The translations under genes and the position numbers were made by a program. The notes under the pieces were generated by a model, which had not been told where the DNA came from, did no database searches, and saw only the letters and a list, made by a program, of their open reading frames with translations. A stretch of 49,239 nucleotides of DNA from an uncultured Lachnospiraceae bacterium (GTDB lineage Bacteria; Bacillota; Clostridia; Lachnospirales; Lachnospiraceae), in the NCBI GenBank assembly GCA_900314295.1, contig OMUU01000185.1, positions 1 through 49,239 on the forward strand, in the 5' to 3' direction. Shown here in pieces: positions 42,788-49,239 of this stretch; position 1 is the stretch's first letter, and every line of letters starts with the position of its first letter.

Positions 42788-44183
42788 ACCCTACCGGATT
42801 GTTTCCTTTGTCTCCCTTGCCCTGTTCGCCTCGCTGATCATTTACATGGTTTATTTTCAGCTCAACGACAGTGAGGCACTCCTGAACAGCCCCTACAACA
42901 AACGGCAGCAGGAGGTAGAAAAACAGATCATCCGGGGATCCATTCTGGCCGGAGACGGCTCCACCGCACTCGCCCAGACAAAGGTCGCGGATGATGGAAC
43001 AGAAACCCGCGTCTATCCTTACGGGTCCCTCTTTGCGCAGGCAGTCGGCTACTCCGTATATGGCGGAAGCGGACTGGAATCCACCAGAAACAACGACCTC
43101 ATCCAGTCTCACTCCAGCATCGTATCGCAGGTAGAGAGCGATCTCAGGGAAGAAAAGAAAGACGGAGACAATCTTGTCACAACCTTCAATGTGGGCCTTC
43201 AGCAGGCTGCCGCATCATCCATGGGCAGCAACTCCGGAGCGGTTGTCGCCATGAATGTACATACCGGAGAAGTTCTGGTGGACTACAGCAGCCCGAACTA
43301 TGATCCGAACACCGTAGAAGAGAACTGGGATACCCTTACAAACTCCGATAACGGCGTTTTCATGAACCGGGCGACCCAGGGTCTCTATCCTCCGGGATCC
43401 ACGTTCAAGATCGTGACGGCGCTTGCCTATCTCAGGCAGAACGGCAGCTTCGACAATTTCTCCTATAATTGTACGGGGACCTATGAGAACTCCGGCTTTA
43501 CCATTCACTGCTATAACTACGAAGCCCATGGGCAGGAGACCTTTGCCAGCGCCTTCGCCAATTCCTGCAACTGTGCCTTTGCCTACATGAGCCTGAATGC
43601 TATCGACAAAAGCACTCTGCGTCAGACAGCTGAGGATTTCGGCCTGAATCAAAACCTCCAGACCGATCTTGACGTTTCCGAAAGTACCTTCACACTGGAT
43701 TCCAATACCCCCGACCAGCTGACCATGCAGACGGCGATCGGGCAAGGTGACACCCGCGTCACACCGCTTCAGATGTGTATGATCGGGCAGGCAGTCGCTA
43801 ACCAGGGAACCATGCTGAAACCGACCTTCGTGAAAAAAGTTGTGAGCGCCGACGGAAAAACCGTTAAGAGTACTGAGCCAACCCCGTATAAGGAGGTCAT
43901 GGACGCCGGCCAGGCTGCTAATCTGACCGAAGCTATGCGCGGCGTCGTAAAGGGCGGAACCGGAACCGCCATCGCGGATCTCCCCTATGATATCGTAGGA
44001 AAAACCGGAACCGCCGAATACAACAGTCAGGGCGATTCCCATTCCTGGTTTGTCGGCTTCTCCAACACCGGAAACAACGATATCGTCGTATGCGCCATCG
44101 TAGAAAACGGAGGCGACGGAACAGCCCCGGCCATCAACGTCGTGCGGGACGTATTTGCCGCCTACTTCGGGAACGGAAGCTGA
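42555..44183 (+). CDS. Class B penicillin-binding protein (transpeptidase), TTG start inside upstream gene
   Basis: This 542-residue protein has an N-terminal Arg/Ser/Asp-rich cytoplasmic tail (1-80), one membrane helix at about 82-102, a short dimerisation region and the transpeptidase domain with SxxK at Ser282 (PGSTFK), SxN at Ser337 (SCN) and KTG at Lys483. It cross-links peptidoglycan with the SEDS partner. The only plausible upstream start is TTG at 42555 with GAGGACG about 10 nt ahead; no ATG or GTG exists before the membrane helix. That start gives a 233-nt overlap with the SEDS gene. A later non-standard start cannot be ruled out. Confidence 0.88.
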   Translation: MRKKDERKYEETGSFRDSRRAEIRDSDRSSTGRNSRTDRSSRTDSRSRVTDRYSRTPETSSGKSKNRQKKISRSAITRPYRIVSFVSLALFASLIIYMVYFQLNDSEALLNSPYNKRQQEVEKQIIRGSILAGDGSTALAQTKVADDGTETRVYPYGSLFAQAVGYSVYGGSGLESTRNNDLIQSHSSIVSQVESDLREEKKDGDNLVTTFNVGLQQAAASSMGSNSGAVVAMNVHTGEVLVDYSSPNYDPNTVEENWDTLTNSDNGVFMNRATQGLYPPGSTFKIVTALAYLRQNGSFDNFSYNCTGTYENSGFTIHCYNYEAHGQETFASAFANSCNCAFAYMSLNAIDKSTLRQTAEDFGLNQNLQTDLDVSESTFTLDSNTPDQLTMQTAIGQGDTRVTPLQMCMIGQAVANQGTMLKPTFVKKVVSADGKTVKSTEPTPYKEVMDAGQAANLTEAMRGVVKGGTGTAIADLPYDIVGKTGTAEYNSQGDSHSWFVGFSNTGNNDIVVCAIVENGGDGTAPAINVVRDVFAAYFGNGS

Positions 44184-44194
44184 GGAATGCTTCC

Positions 44195-44223
44195 TTGCGA
44201 ACCTTCTCCATCTGTCGTATACT
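44195..44223 (+). promoter_or_regulatory. Promoter of the NUDIX gene cluster
   Basis: TTGCGA (44195-44200) and TATACT (44218-44223) have a 17-nt spacer. The start of transcription would be about 22 nt before the ATG of the NUDIX gene. Confidence 0.82.
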
Positions 44224-44251
44224 TAAGATAATTATGGGAGGATAAAAACAC

Positions 44252-44698
44252 ATGATAAATGCGGTCAGCTGCGGAGGCATCGTCATCTTCCGCGGAAAAA
44301 TCCTCGTCCTATACAAGAACTTCAAGGGCCGATATGAGGGCTGGGTGCTTCCAAAAGGCACCGTGGAACAAGGAGAAGAATTCACGGACACAGCTCTTCG
44401 CGAGGTACGGGAAGAGTCCGGGGCGAAGGCAACGATCATGCGATACATCGGGACGAGTCACTATACCTTTGAGGTTCCGGAAGGAGAAGTGGATAAACAG
44501 GTACATTGGTATCTGATGATGGGCAGCAGTTATTACAGTAAGCCGCAGTGGGAAGAATACTTTATTGATTCCGGCTACTACAAATACCATGAAGCCTATC
44601 ACCTTCTGAAGTTTTCGAACGAACGCCAGATCCTTGAAAAGGGATACAGCACCTATATGGAGATGAAGAAATCCGGATTATGGGTACCAAAAAAATAA
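44252..44698 (+). CDS. NUDIX hydrolase
   Basis: This 148-residue protein has a complete Nudix box at about residues 36-58 (GTVEQGEEFTDTALREVREE, then SGA), with the Glu residues for metal binding intact. It is like the small Nudix enzymes that split dinucleoside polyphosphates or damaged nucleotides; the substrate is not determined. GGGAGGA precedes the ATG. The last 19 nt overlap the next gene. Confidence 0.92.
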   Translation: MINAVSCGGIVIFRGKILVLYKNFKGRYEGWVLPKGTVEQGEEFTDTALREVREESGAKATIMRYIGTSHYTFEVPEGEVDKQVHWYLMMGSSYYSKPQWEEYFIDSGYYKYHEAYHLLKFSNERQILEKGYSTYMEMKKSGLWVPKK

Positions 44699-45018
44699 TA
44701 CAGACGGAGATCCTCTATTACGGTACCCGCGCGGAAGACCAGAAGGAGCGAATTCTCCGCGCCTTGAAAAAAAACGCCTGGTTTCCGGGCCTCTATCTGA
44801 TCACATATCCGCTCAACGAAGCCGAACAGCTGGACATCATCGACGCAAAATACCTCAACAAGGATTATGTCCTGAACACGCTGCCTCCGGTTGTCGGTGC
44901 GGCGATCGGGCGGCGGGAAGCATACCGGACCATCGCGCAGATCGCGCACGATACCTGGCTGGAGACCGGAACCTGCGATATGAAGACGTATCTGCGGCAG
45001 AAGACCGCCAGAACATAA
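44680..45018 (+). CDS. Small protein of unknown function
   Basis: This 112-residue soluble protein has no motif I recognise. It has YGTRAEDQKERILRALKKN near the start, then WFPGLYLITYPLNEAEQL, LPPVVGAAIGRREA and a C-terminal YLRQKTART. It overlaps the NUDIX gene by 19 nt and is followed 10 nt later by the DUF2953 gene, so it is part of a tight operon. No own ribosome binding site is clear, so it is probably translated by coupling. The coding frame is supported by the codon pattern and position. Confidence 0.75.
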   Translation: MGTKKIIQTEILYYGTRAEDQKERILRALKKNAWFPGLYLITYPLNEAEQLDIIDAKYLNKDYVLNTLPPVVGAAIGRREAYRTIAQIAHDTWLETGTCDMKTYLRQKTART

Positions 45019-45028
45019 AGGAGGACAG

Positions 45029-46000
45029 ATGCTGACAGTATTATTGAAGATTCTGTCAACGATCGGAATCGTCCTGTTGTGGATTTTGGGTATTGTCCTT
45101 GCTTTGCTTCTTCTCCTGCTCCTTACACCGTTCCGCTATCGGGCAGTTCTACAAAAACACGGGGACGAAATAAAAGCAAAAGCGAAGGTCTGGTGGCTGT
45201 TTCATTTTCTTCATATCGTCTTTGATTTCAACCGGACAGACGGCCGCAGCGCACATACCATCGAAATTTACATTCTCGGAATTCCGATTCTGCGTACGAT
45301 CAACAGAAGAAAAGAGAAAAAGAACAAGGCCTCCGCTCCCCACAGCGCCTCCGAGGCGAGGGGCGAGCCCTGGGCAGCGGCCAGAAAGCGCCCAAGCGTC
45401 CCGCCCGGCAGATGGAAATACATGCCTGGTTCTGACGCCGAAAAACCGCAACAGAAACCGGATCTGGAAATCATTAAGGGGGAACGCCCCCATGCACTGG
45501 CTCGGCTTGGCGCACGGATCCGCGCGCTGCTCTCCAAAATCAGGAAAAACCTGCAGCAGATTTTTACCTCCGCGAGTGAAGCGGGACGGAAGATCCGGAA
45601 GGTTTCTTCTGATATCGTCGGTTGGATCGAATACCTCGAATCCGAATCCTTTTATCGATTTAAGGAGCTCGCGCTCCGGCAGCTCGCAGCCATTCTCCGA
45701 CACATTCTGCCGCGAAGAATAGACGGCTGTCTCGAATTCGGCACAGAGGATCCTGCGCGAACCGGACAGCTTCTCGGACTTTTCGCCATTCTGTATCCGA
45801 CCCTTCCCGGAGATCTTGAAATATCTCCCGACTTTCAAGAGAAGAAGTTGGAAGCAGATGTGACGCTTCGAGGTCACATTCTTCTCATTATCGTATTGGT
45901 GCGCGCGCTCCGAATTATCGTGAACCGGGAATTCCGTGTACTTCTGCACCGGATTAAGGGAAGGAAGAGCAGCGCCCGGAAAGAGCAGCAGACAACCTGA
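45029..46000 (+). CDS. DUF2953 membrane-anchored protein
   Basis: This 323-residue protein has one N-terminal transmembrane helix (about 10-33, VLLWILGIVLALLLLLLL). The next part fits DUF2953 (FRYRA, AKAKVWWLFHFLHIVFDF, HTIEIYILGIPI), then a basic, proline-rich linker (about 95-160) and a helical C-terminus with CLEFGTEDPARTGQLLG. The function is unknown. In Clostridia the DUF2953 gene is usually next to ytfJ, as here. AGGAGGA precedes the ATG, 10 nt after the previous gene. Confidence 0.86.
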   Translation: MLTVLLKILSTIGIVLLWILGIVLALLLLLLLTPFRYRAVLQKHGDEIKAKAKVWWLFHFLHIVFDFNRTDGRSAHTIEIYILGIPILRTINRRKEKKNKASAPHSASEARGEPWAAARKRPSVPPGRWKYMPGSDAEKPQQKPDLEIIKGERPHALARLGARIRALLSKIRKNLQQIFTSASEAGRKIRKVSSDIVGWIEYLESESFYRFKELALRQLAAILRHILPRRIDGCLEFGTEDPARTGQLLGLFAILYPTLPGDLEISPDFQEKKLEADVTLRGHILLIIVLVRALRIIVNREFRVLLHRIKGRKSSARKEQQTT

Positions 46001-46037
46001 ATCATTCCAATATCGGACAAACAGGAGGTTAACGACC

Positions 46038-46427
46038 ATGTCAGACAAACAGAACACATTTCACAATAACGTAGATGCCCTTTTTGAGGGATTAAATACC
46101 TTTCTTACGACAAAAACAGTGGTCGGCCAGCCGGTCCCTGTCGGTGACAGCATCATGATTCCTCTCTCAGAGGTTTCCTTCGGTATGGGAGCCGGGTCCT
46201 TCAGCAACAGCTCCAAGGACAATGGCGGCGGCGGTGTCGGCGCAAAAATGGTTCCGGCTGCCGTTCTCATGGTGGCAAAGGACGGAACCACGAAGCTCGT
46301 CAGCATGAAGAGTCAGGATGCCGTTTCGAAAATCATCGATATGGCACCGGATATCGTCACCAAAATCAAAGATGCCGTCGGCGGAAACGAAGCGTCCTCT
46401 GACAAAGAAGAAACGCAGGCGGAGTAA
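46038..46427 (+). CDS. ytfJ: YtfJ/GerW-family protein
   Basis: This 129-residue soluble protein of the GerW family has VDALFEGLNTF and PVPVGDSIMIPLSEVSFGMGAG near the start, the glycine-rich SSKDNGGGGVGAKM and a conserved VPAAVLMVAKDG. B. subtilis GerW (YtfJ) is needed for normal spore germination; whether this organism forms spores cannot be told from the window. The ATG at 46038 has AGGAGG before it, 37 nt after the DUF2953 stop. The frame is open further upstream without similarity. Confidence 0.93.
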   Translation: MSDKQNTFHNNVDALFEGLNTFLTTKTVVGQPVPVGDSIMIPLSEVSFGMGAGSFSNSSKDNGGGGVGAKMVPAAVLMVAKDGTTKLVSMKSQDAVSKIIDMAPDIVTKIKDAVGGNEASSDKEETQAE

Positions 46428-46531
46428 CCGTTGCTGTTCACGCACGCACGATAACGGCTAAGATTCTATAGTACCTTTGCCTGAGCATTACTGACTGTTA
46501 AAAGTTTTACCGTGAGTTCTTCAAAAACTTC
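46428..46531 (+). other. Spacer after ytfJ with a possible degenerate repeat
   Basis: 46435-46488 resembles 1446-1490 (TGTTCACGCACG, GCTAAGATT, ACCTTTG). No terminator with a T-run was identified for ytfJ. Confidence 0.4.
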
Positions 46532-46560
46532 TTGCAATAGCCTCTTTCTTTTGCTATACT
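46532..46560 (+). promoter_or_regulatory. Promoter of rpmB
   Basis: TTGCAA (46532-46537) and TATACT (46555-46560) have a 17-nt spacer. The leader is about 55 nt and contains a GTCGTAAGCCACT region before the strong SD. Confidence 0.88.
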
Positions 46561-46623
46561 CTTTTAGTGTCGTAAGCCACTATATCTGAGTCGGCTTAAG
46601 TTTGTGGTTAAGGAGGTGTGATC

Positions 46624-46809
46624 ATGGCAAAATGTGCTATTTGCGATAAGGCTGTTTACTTTGGCAATAATGTAAGCCATTCTCATAGAAGATCAAATCA
46701 TATGTGGAAAGCTAACGTTAAGGCTGTACGTGTAAAGACACCACAGGGTACAAAGAAGATGTACGTTTGTACCGGCTGCCTGAGAAGCGGTGCTGTAGAG
46801 CGTGCCTGA
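46624..46809 (+). CDS. rpmB: 50S ribosomal protein L28
   Basis: This 61-residue ribosomal protein begins MAKCAICDKAVYFGNNVSHS and has Cys4, Cys7, Cys49 and Cys52 for zinc. AAGGAGG lies 7 nt before the ATG; a GTG two codons earlier is in frame but sits on the SD. It is transcribed alone between its own promoter and terminator. Confidence 0.97.
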   Translation: MAKCAICDKAVYFGNNVSHSHRRSNHMWKANVKAVRVKTPQGTKKMYVCTGCLRSGAVERA

Positions 46810-46840
46810 AGTCACGACTCCATAAGAAGAAAACATCCGG

Positions 46841-46873
46841 GAGATCTCACAATAAATGTGAGATCTCTTTTTT
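46841..46873 (+). terminator. Rho-independent terminator of rpmB
   Basis: GAGATCTCAC-AATAAAT-GTGAGATCTC is a perfect 10-bp stem followed by TTTTTT. Confidence 0.94.
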
Positions 46874-46971
46874 AATGCAGTCAGTATCCTCTTTCGAGAA
46901 TATATCACCTGAGCCAAGCGCCACATGCCCCTTACGGGGAATCCCATTCCAGCTTCTCTGTCAGGTTTCGC

Positions 46972-47000
46972 TTCACAAGCACGATCTTTTACGCTATACT
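46972..47000 (+). promoter_or_regulatory. Promoter of the Asp23-FakA operon
   Basis: TTCACA (46972-46977) and TATACT (46995-47000) have a 17-nt spacer. The leader is about 80 nt. Nothing else was recognised between the rpmB terminator and this promoter. Confidence 0.78.
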
Positions 47001-47088
47001 AAAAGCTGTTAAATTGGGTTTTTCGGAATTGCCGGACAGGCAACCGCTCACAAATCCATAAATCATCGATACCAGAAAGGAGCAGGAG

Positions 47089-47445
47089 ATGAAAGGACGG
47101 GTAAATTCGGAACTTGGCGAAGTCGTCATCAATCCTGATGTCATCGCTACCTATGCCGGAAGTGTCGCTGTTGAGTGCTTCGGAATCGTCGGAATGGCTG
47201 CCGTCAATATGAAAGACGGCCTCGTGCGTCTTCTGAAGAAGGACAGCCTGAAGCACGGCATCAACGTAACAATAAATGCGAATAAAATCTCTCTGGAATT
47301 CCATGTAATCATCGCTTACGGTGTAAGTATTTCGACCGTGGCACAGAATCTGATCGACAGTGTAAAGTACCAGCTTGAGGAGTTTACCGGGATGAAGGTG
47401 GAGCATGTACGCATCATTGTGGAAGGCGTACGGGTAATAGACTGA
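47089..47445 (+). CDS. Asp23/Gls24 family envelope stress protein (YloU type)
   Basis: This 118-residue protein of the Asp23/Gls24 (DUF322) family has NPDVIATYAGSVAVECFGIVGM at the start, ISLEFHVIIAYGVSISTVAQNL in the middle and NVTINA. Relatives are membrane-associated or envelope-stress proteins and are usually next to the fatty acid kinase gene, as here. AAGGAGC precedes the ATG. FakA starts 20 nt after the stop. The precise role is unknown. Confidence 0.93.
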   Translation: MKGRVNSELGEVVINPDVIATYAGSVAVECFGIVGMAAVNMKDGLVRLLKKDSLKHGINVTINANKISLEFHVIIAYGVSISTVAQNLIDSVKYQLEEFTGMKVEHVRIIVEGVRVID

Positions 47446-47465
47446 TCTCTTAGGAGGATATTGTT

Positions 47466-49136
47466 TTGGCTGAAAATACAATTGACGCCAGTCTGTTGGC
47501 GCATATGTTTTTAACCGGCGCCCAGAATCTGGATGCCAAAAAAGATTGGATCAATGAACTAAACGTATTCCCGGTTCCCGACGGCGATACCGGTACGAAC
47601 ATGACGATGACGATCATGTCTGCGGTCCGGATGGTGCAGGATATCGACAGCATGAATATGAAGGATCTGTCAAAGGCGATTTCCTCCGGTTCTCTCCGGG
47701 GCGCACGAGGGAACTCCGGTGTCATTCTGTCTCAGCTTTTCCGCGGATTCACCAAGACCGTAAAGGGTTCCGATGAAATCGATATTCCCATGATCGCGGA
47801 TGCCTGCGAAAAAGCAGTGGAAACCGCCTACAAAGCAGTCATCAAGCCGAAGGAGGGCACCATCCTCACTGTTGCAAAGGGAATGGCCGAAATCGCCCGC
47901 AAGCTTGTCGATGCGCAGATGTCGCTCGACGTCTATATCAAGAATATCATCGACTATGGCAACGAGGTTCTGGCAAAGACGCCTGATATGCTCCCGGTAC
48001 TCAAGGAAGCGGGCGTCGTGGATTCCGGCGGTGAGGGACTCATGACCATCCTCGAGGGTGCCTATGACGGCCTCATGGGAAAGGAAGTCGATCCGGATCT
48101 CGGAAAAGCGAAGGAAAAGTCGGCGGAAGAGGAGGAAGCCGAGGAGGCCGCACCCGCGAAGCCGCGTTTCATCTACAGCGCAGAATTTATCATCAGCAGC
48201 GGGAAATCTCTCCCGCAGGCACAGATTGATGAGCTTCGCGCCTTTCTTGTGCAGACCGGAGAGCAGGTTGTCATCATCCCCGACGCCAGGGAACTGAAGG
48301 TTCATGTGCACACCAATGAACCGGGCGCAGTTCTCACCAGGGCACTGACACTCGGGCAGCTAAAGACGGTCCACATCGACAACCTCATGATTGAGCACCA
48401 CGAAAAGCTGATCAAGGATGCGGCAAAGGCCTCCAAGGATCAGGCGGAGGAGCTTCTCCGCAAAGCACAGCCGGCCAAGGCGGTAGGCTTCATCGAGGTT
48501 TGCGCCGGCGACGGCTTCGAGGAGATCTTCCGGGGGCTCGGCGCCGACTACATCATCAAGGGCGGCCAGACAATGAATCCGAGCACAGAGGATGTGCTGG
48601 ACGCCATCGATCAGGTGAACGCAGAGAACATCTTCCTCTTCCCGAACAACAAAAACATCATCATGGCAGCACGCCAGGCACAGGAGCTCGTCAAGGAGAA
48701 GAACATCATTGTCATTCCATCGAAGACGATTCCCCAGGGAATTACCGCTCTTCTCGGATATGATCCCGCACAGAACGTGGAAACCAATCAATCCGCGATG
48801 ATGGACGCCATCACGAACGTCCGCACCGGCGAAATCACCTACGCAATTCGCGACACCTCTATTGATAACGTGGAGATCCATCAGGGCGATATCATGGCAG
48901 TCGGCGATGACGGCATTTTGTCGGTCGGAAAGGACATCTGTGAGACCGCGCTTGCATCTGTCGGCAAAATGATGTTCGACGACGCCGAGCTGATCAGCAT
49001 CTATTACGGACAGGAATATTCCGAAGAGAACGCAAACCGCCTGGCGCAGCAGATCTCCGAAAAATATCCGGACATAGACGTCGAGGTCAATAACGGCGGA
49101 CAGCCGGTCTATTACTGTATCCTCTCCGTCGAGTAA
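47466..49136 (+). CDS. fakA: DAK2-domain protein, FakA/YloV-like fatty acid kinase subunit, TTG start
   Basis: This 556-residue protein has an N-terminal DhaL (DAK2) ATP-binding domain at about 10-200 with the Asp-rich loop VPDGDTGTNMTMT (about 34-46), RGARGNSGVILSQLFRG and DSGGEGL, and a C-terminal part of the YloV type at about 230-556 (KVHVHTNEPG, FLFPNNKNI, VIPSKTIPQGI). FakA phosphorylates fatty acids held by a DegV-type FakB; no fakB is in the window. The start is TTG, with AGGAGG 9 nt upstream; no earlier ATG exists. The coupling to Asp23 is conserved in Firmicutes. Confidence 0.92.
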   Translation: MAENTIDASLLAHMFLTGAQNLDAKKDWINELNVFPVPDGDTGTNMTMTIMSAVRMVQDIDSMNMKDLSKAISSGSLRGARGNSGVILSQLFRGFTKTVKGSDEIDIPMIADACEKAVETAYKAVIKPKEGTILTVAKGMAEIARKLVDAQMSLDVYIKNIIDYGNEVLAKTPDMLPVLKEAGVVDSGGEGLMTILEGAYDGLMGKEVDPDLGKAKEKSAEEEEAEEAAPAKPRFIYSAEFIISSGKSLPQAQIDELRAFLVQTGEQVVIIPDARELKVHVHTNEPGAVLTRALTLGQLKTVHIDNLMIEHHEKLIKDAAKASKDQAEELLRKAQPAKAVGFIEVCAGDGFEEIFRGLGADYIIKGGQTMNPSTEDVLDAIDQVNAENIFLFPNNKNIIMAARQAQELVKEKNIIVIPSKTIPQGITALLGYDPAQNVETNQSAMMDAITNVRTGEITYAIRDTSIDNVEIHQGDIMAVGDDGILSVGKDICETALASVGKMMFDDAELISIYYGQEYSEENANRLAQQISEKYPDIDVEVNNGGQPVYYCILSVE

Positions 49137-49142
49137 TCTCTC

Positions 49143-49156
49143 CCGGCCACGGCCGG
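49143..49156 (+). other. Small GC palindrome after the FakA-like gene
   Basis: CCGGCC-AC-GGCCGG lies just after the stop codon. It lacks a T-run and its loop is too small for a full 6-bp stem, so it is at best a weak terminator. Confidence 0.4.
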
Positions 49157-49178
49157 AACGCATACTGAAAATCTGAAA

Positions 49179-49239
49179 CGAGATAAAACACGCTGCGCGA
49201 GTTTTATCTCGCTATCGCGACGCTCGCCGCACACGAATA
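49179..49239 (+). repeat. Dispersed 95-bp palindromic repeat, copy 4 (cut by the window end)
   Basis: The first 61 bases are identical to the 5326-5420 copy. The window ends inside hairpin 2. Same orientation as copies 1 and 2. Confidence 0.95.

Overview
The window is a stretch of chromosome from a Gram-positive anaerobe of the class Clostridia, most likely a Lachnospiraceae member with moderately high GC. The evidence is the set and order of genes: tmcAL/pta/ackA/rpmF, plsX/acpP/rnc/smc/ftsY, the FAD oxidoreductase/cmk/ispH/rpsA run, the iron-sulfur scaffold + GGGtGRT pair, ytfJ/rpmB, and Asp23/FakA. Shine-Dalgarno sites are strong, several promoters are near-consensus sigma-A, and ribosomal proteins L32 and L28 are both of the zinc-ribbon type. 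No rRNA, tRNA, CRISPR array or intact mobile element was seen.

Layout. (1) 1-4314: tmcAL on the minus strand, divergent from pta-ackA (acetyl-CoA to acetate, with ATP), then rpmF behind its own promoter. (2) 4338-5420: a solo Ig-like lipoprotein gene whose stop codon abuts a dispersed palindromic repeat. (3) 5520-15994: plsX-acpP (lipid synthesis), rnc-smc-ftsY (RNA processing, chromosome condensation, SRP receptor), then ilvA, queH, argH. (4) 16042-19604: asd behind a promoter with an inverted repeat, and a TTG-started topoisomerase III gene. (5) 19729-23455: Fe-S scaffold, GGGtGRT protein and a YgiQ-type radical SAM protein. (6) 23647-28267: a cytoplasmic BMP-like binding protein with an extra N-terminal domain, a metallophosphoesterase, a DUF3786 protein and an RpiR regulator. 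(7) 28388-32375: FAD protein, cmk, ispH, rpsA. (8) 32431-35273: an accessory patch with a DUF1905 protein, a small 2Fe-2S protein, a MarR regulator and nitroreductase, a broken FMN-binding gene, and the 3' end of a probable group II intron against another copy of the repeat. (9) 35274-41228: an RNase H-like exonuclease gene (minus strand), then ruvAB, zapA and a U32 peptidase gene. (10) 41246-49136: a FtsW/RodA-type protein and a class B PBP with a 233-nt out-of-frame overlap, NUDIX, small hypothetical, DUF2953, YtfJ, L28, Asp23 and FakA-like genes.

Most of this is ordinary core genome. The items that stand out are: a 95-bp two-hairpin dispersed repeat present four times, with both ends of the window lying inside a copy; the long dual-coding overlap of the FtsW/RodA and PBP genes; the uncharacterised scaffold/GGGtGRT pair; the BMP protein with a fused N-terminal domain and no signal peptide; the MarR-type promoter with a perfect 8+8 palindrome; and the intron/pseudogene/repeat scar at 34600-35186. 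All gene functions are read from sequence motifs and recalled family knowledge. No database search was run.
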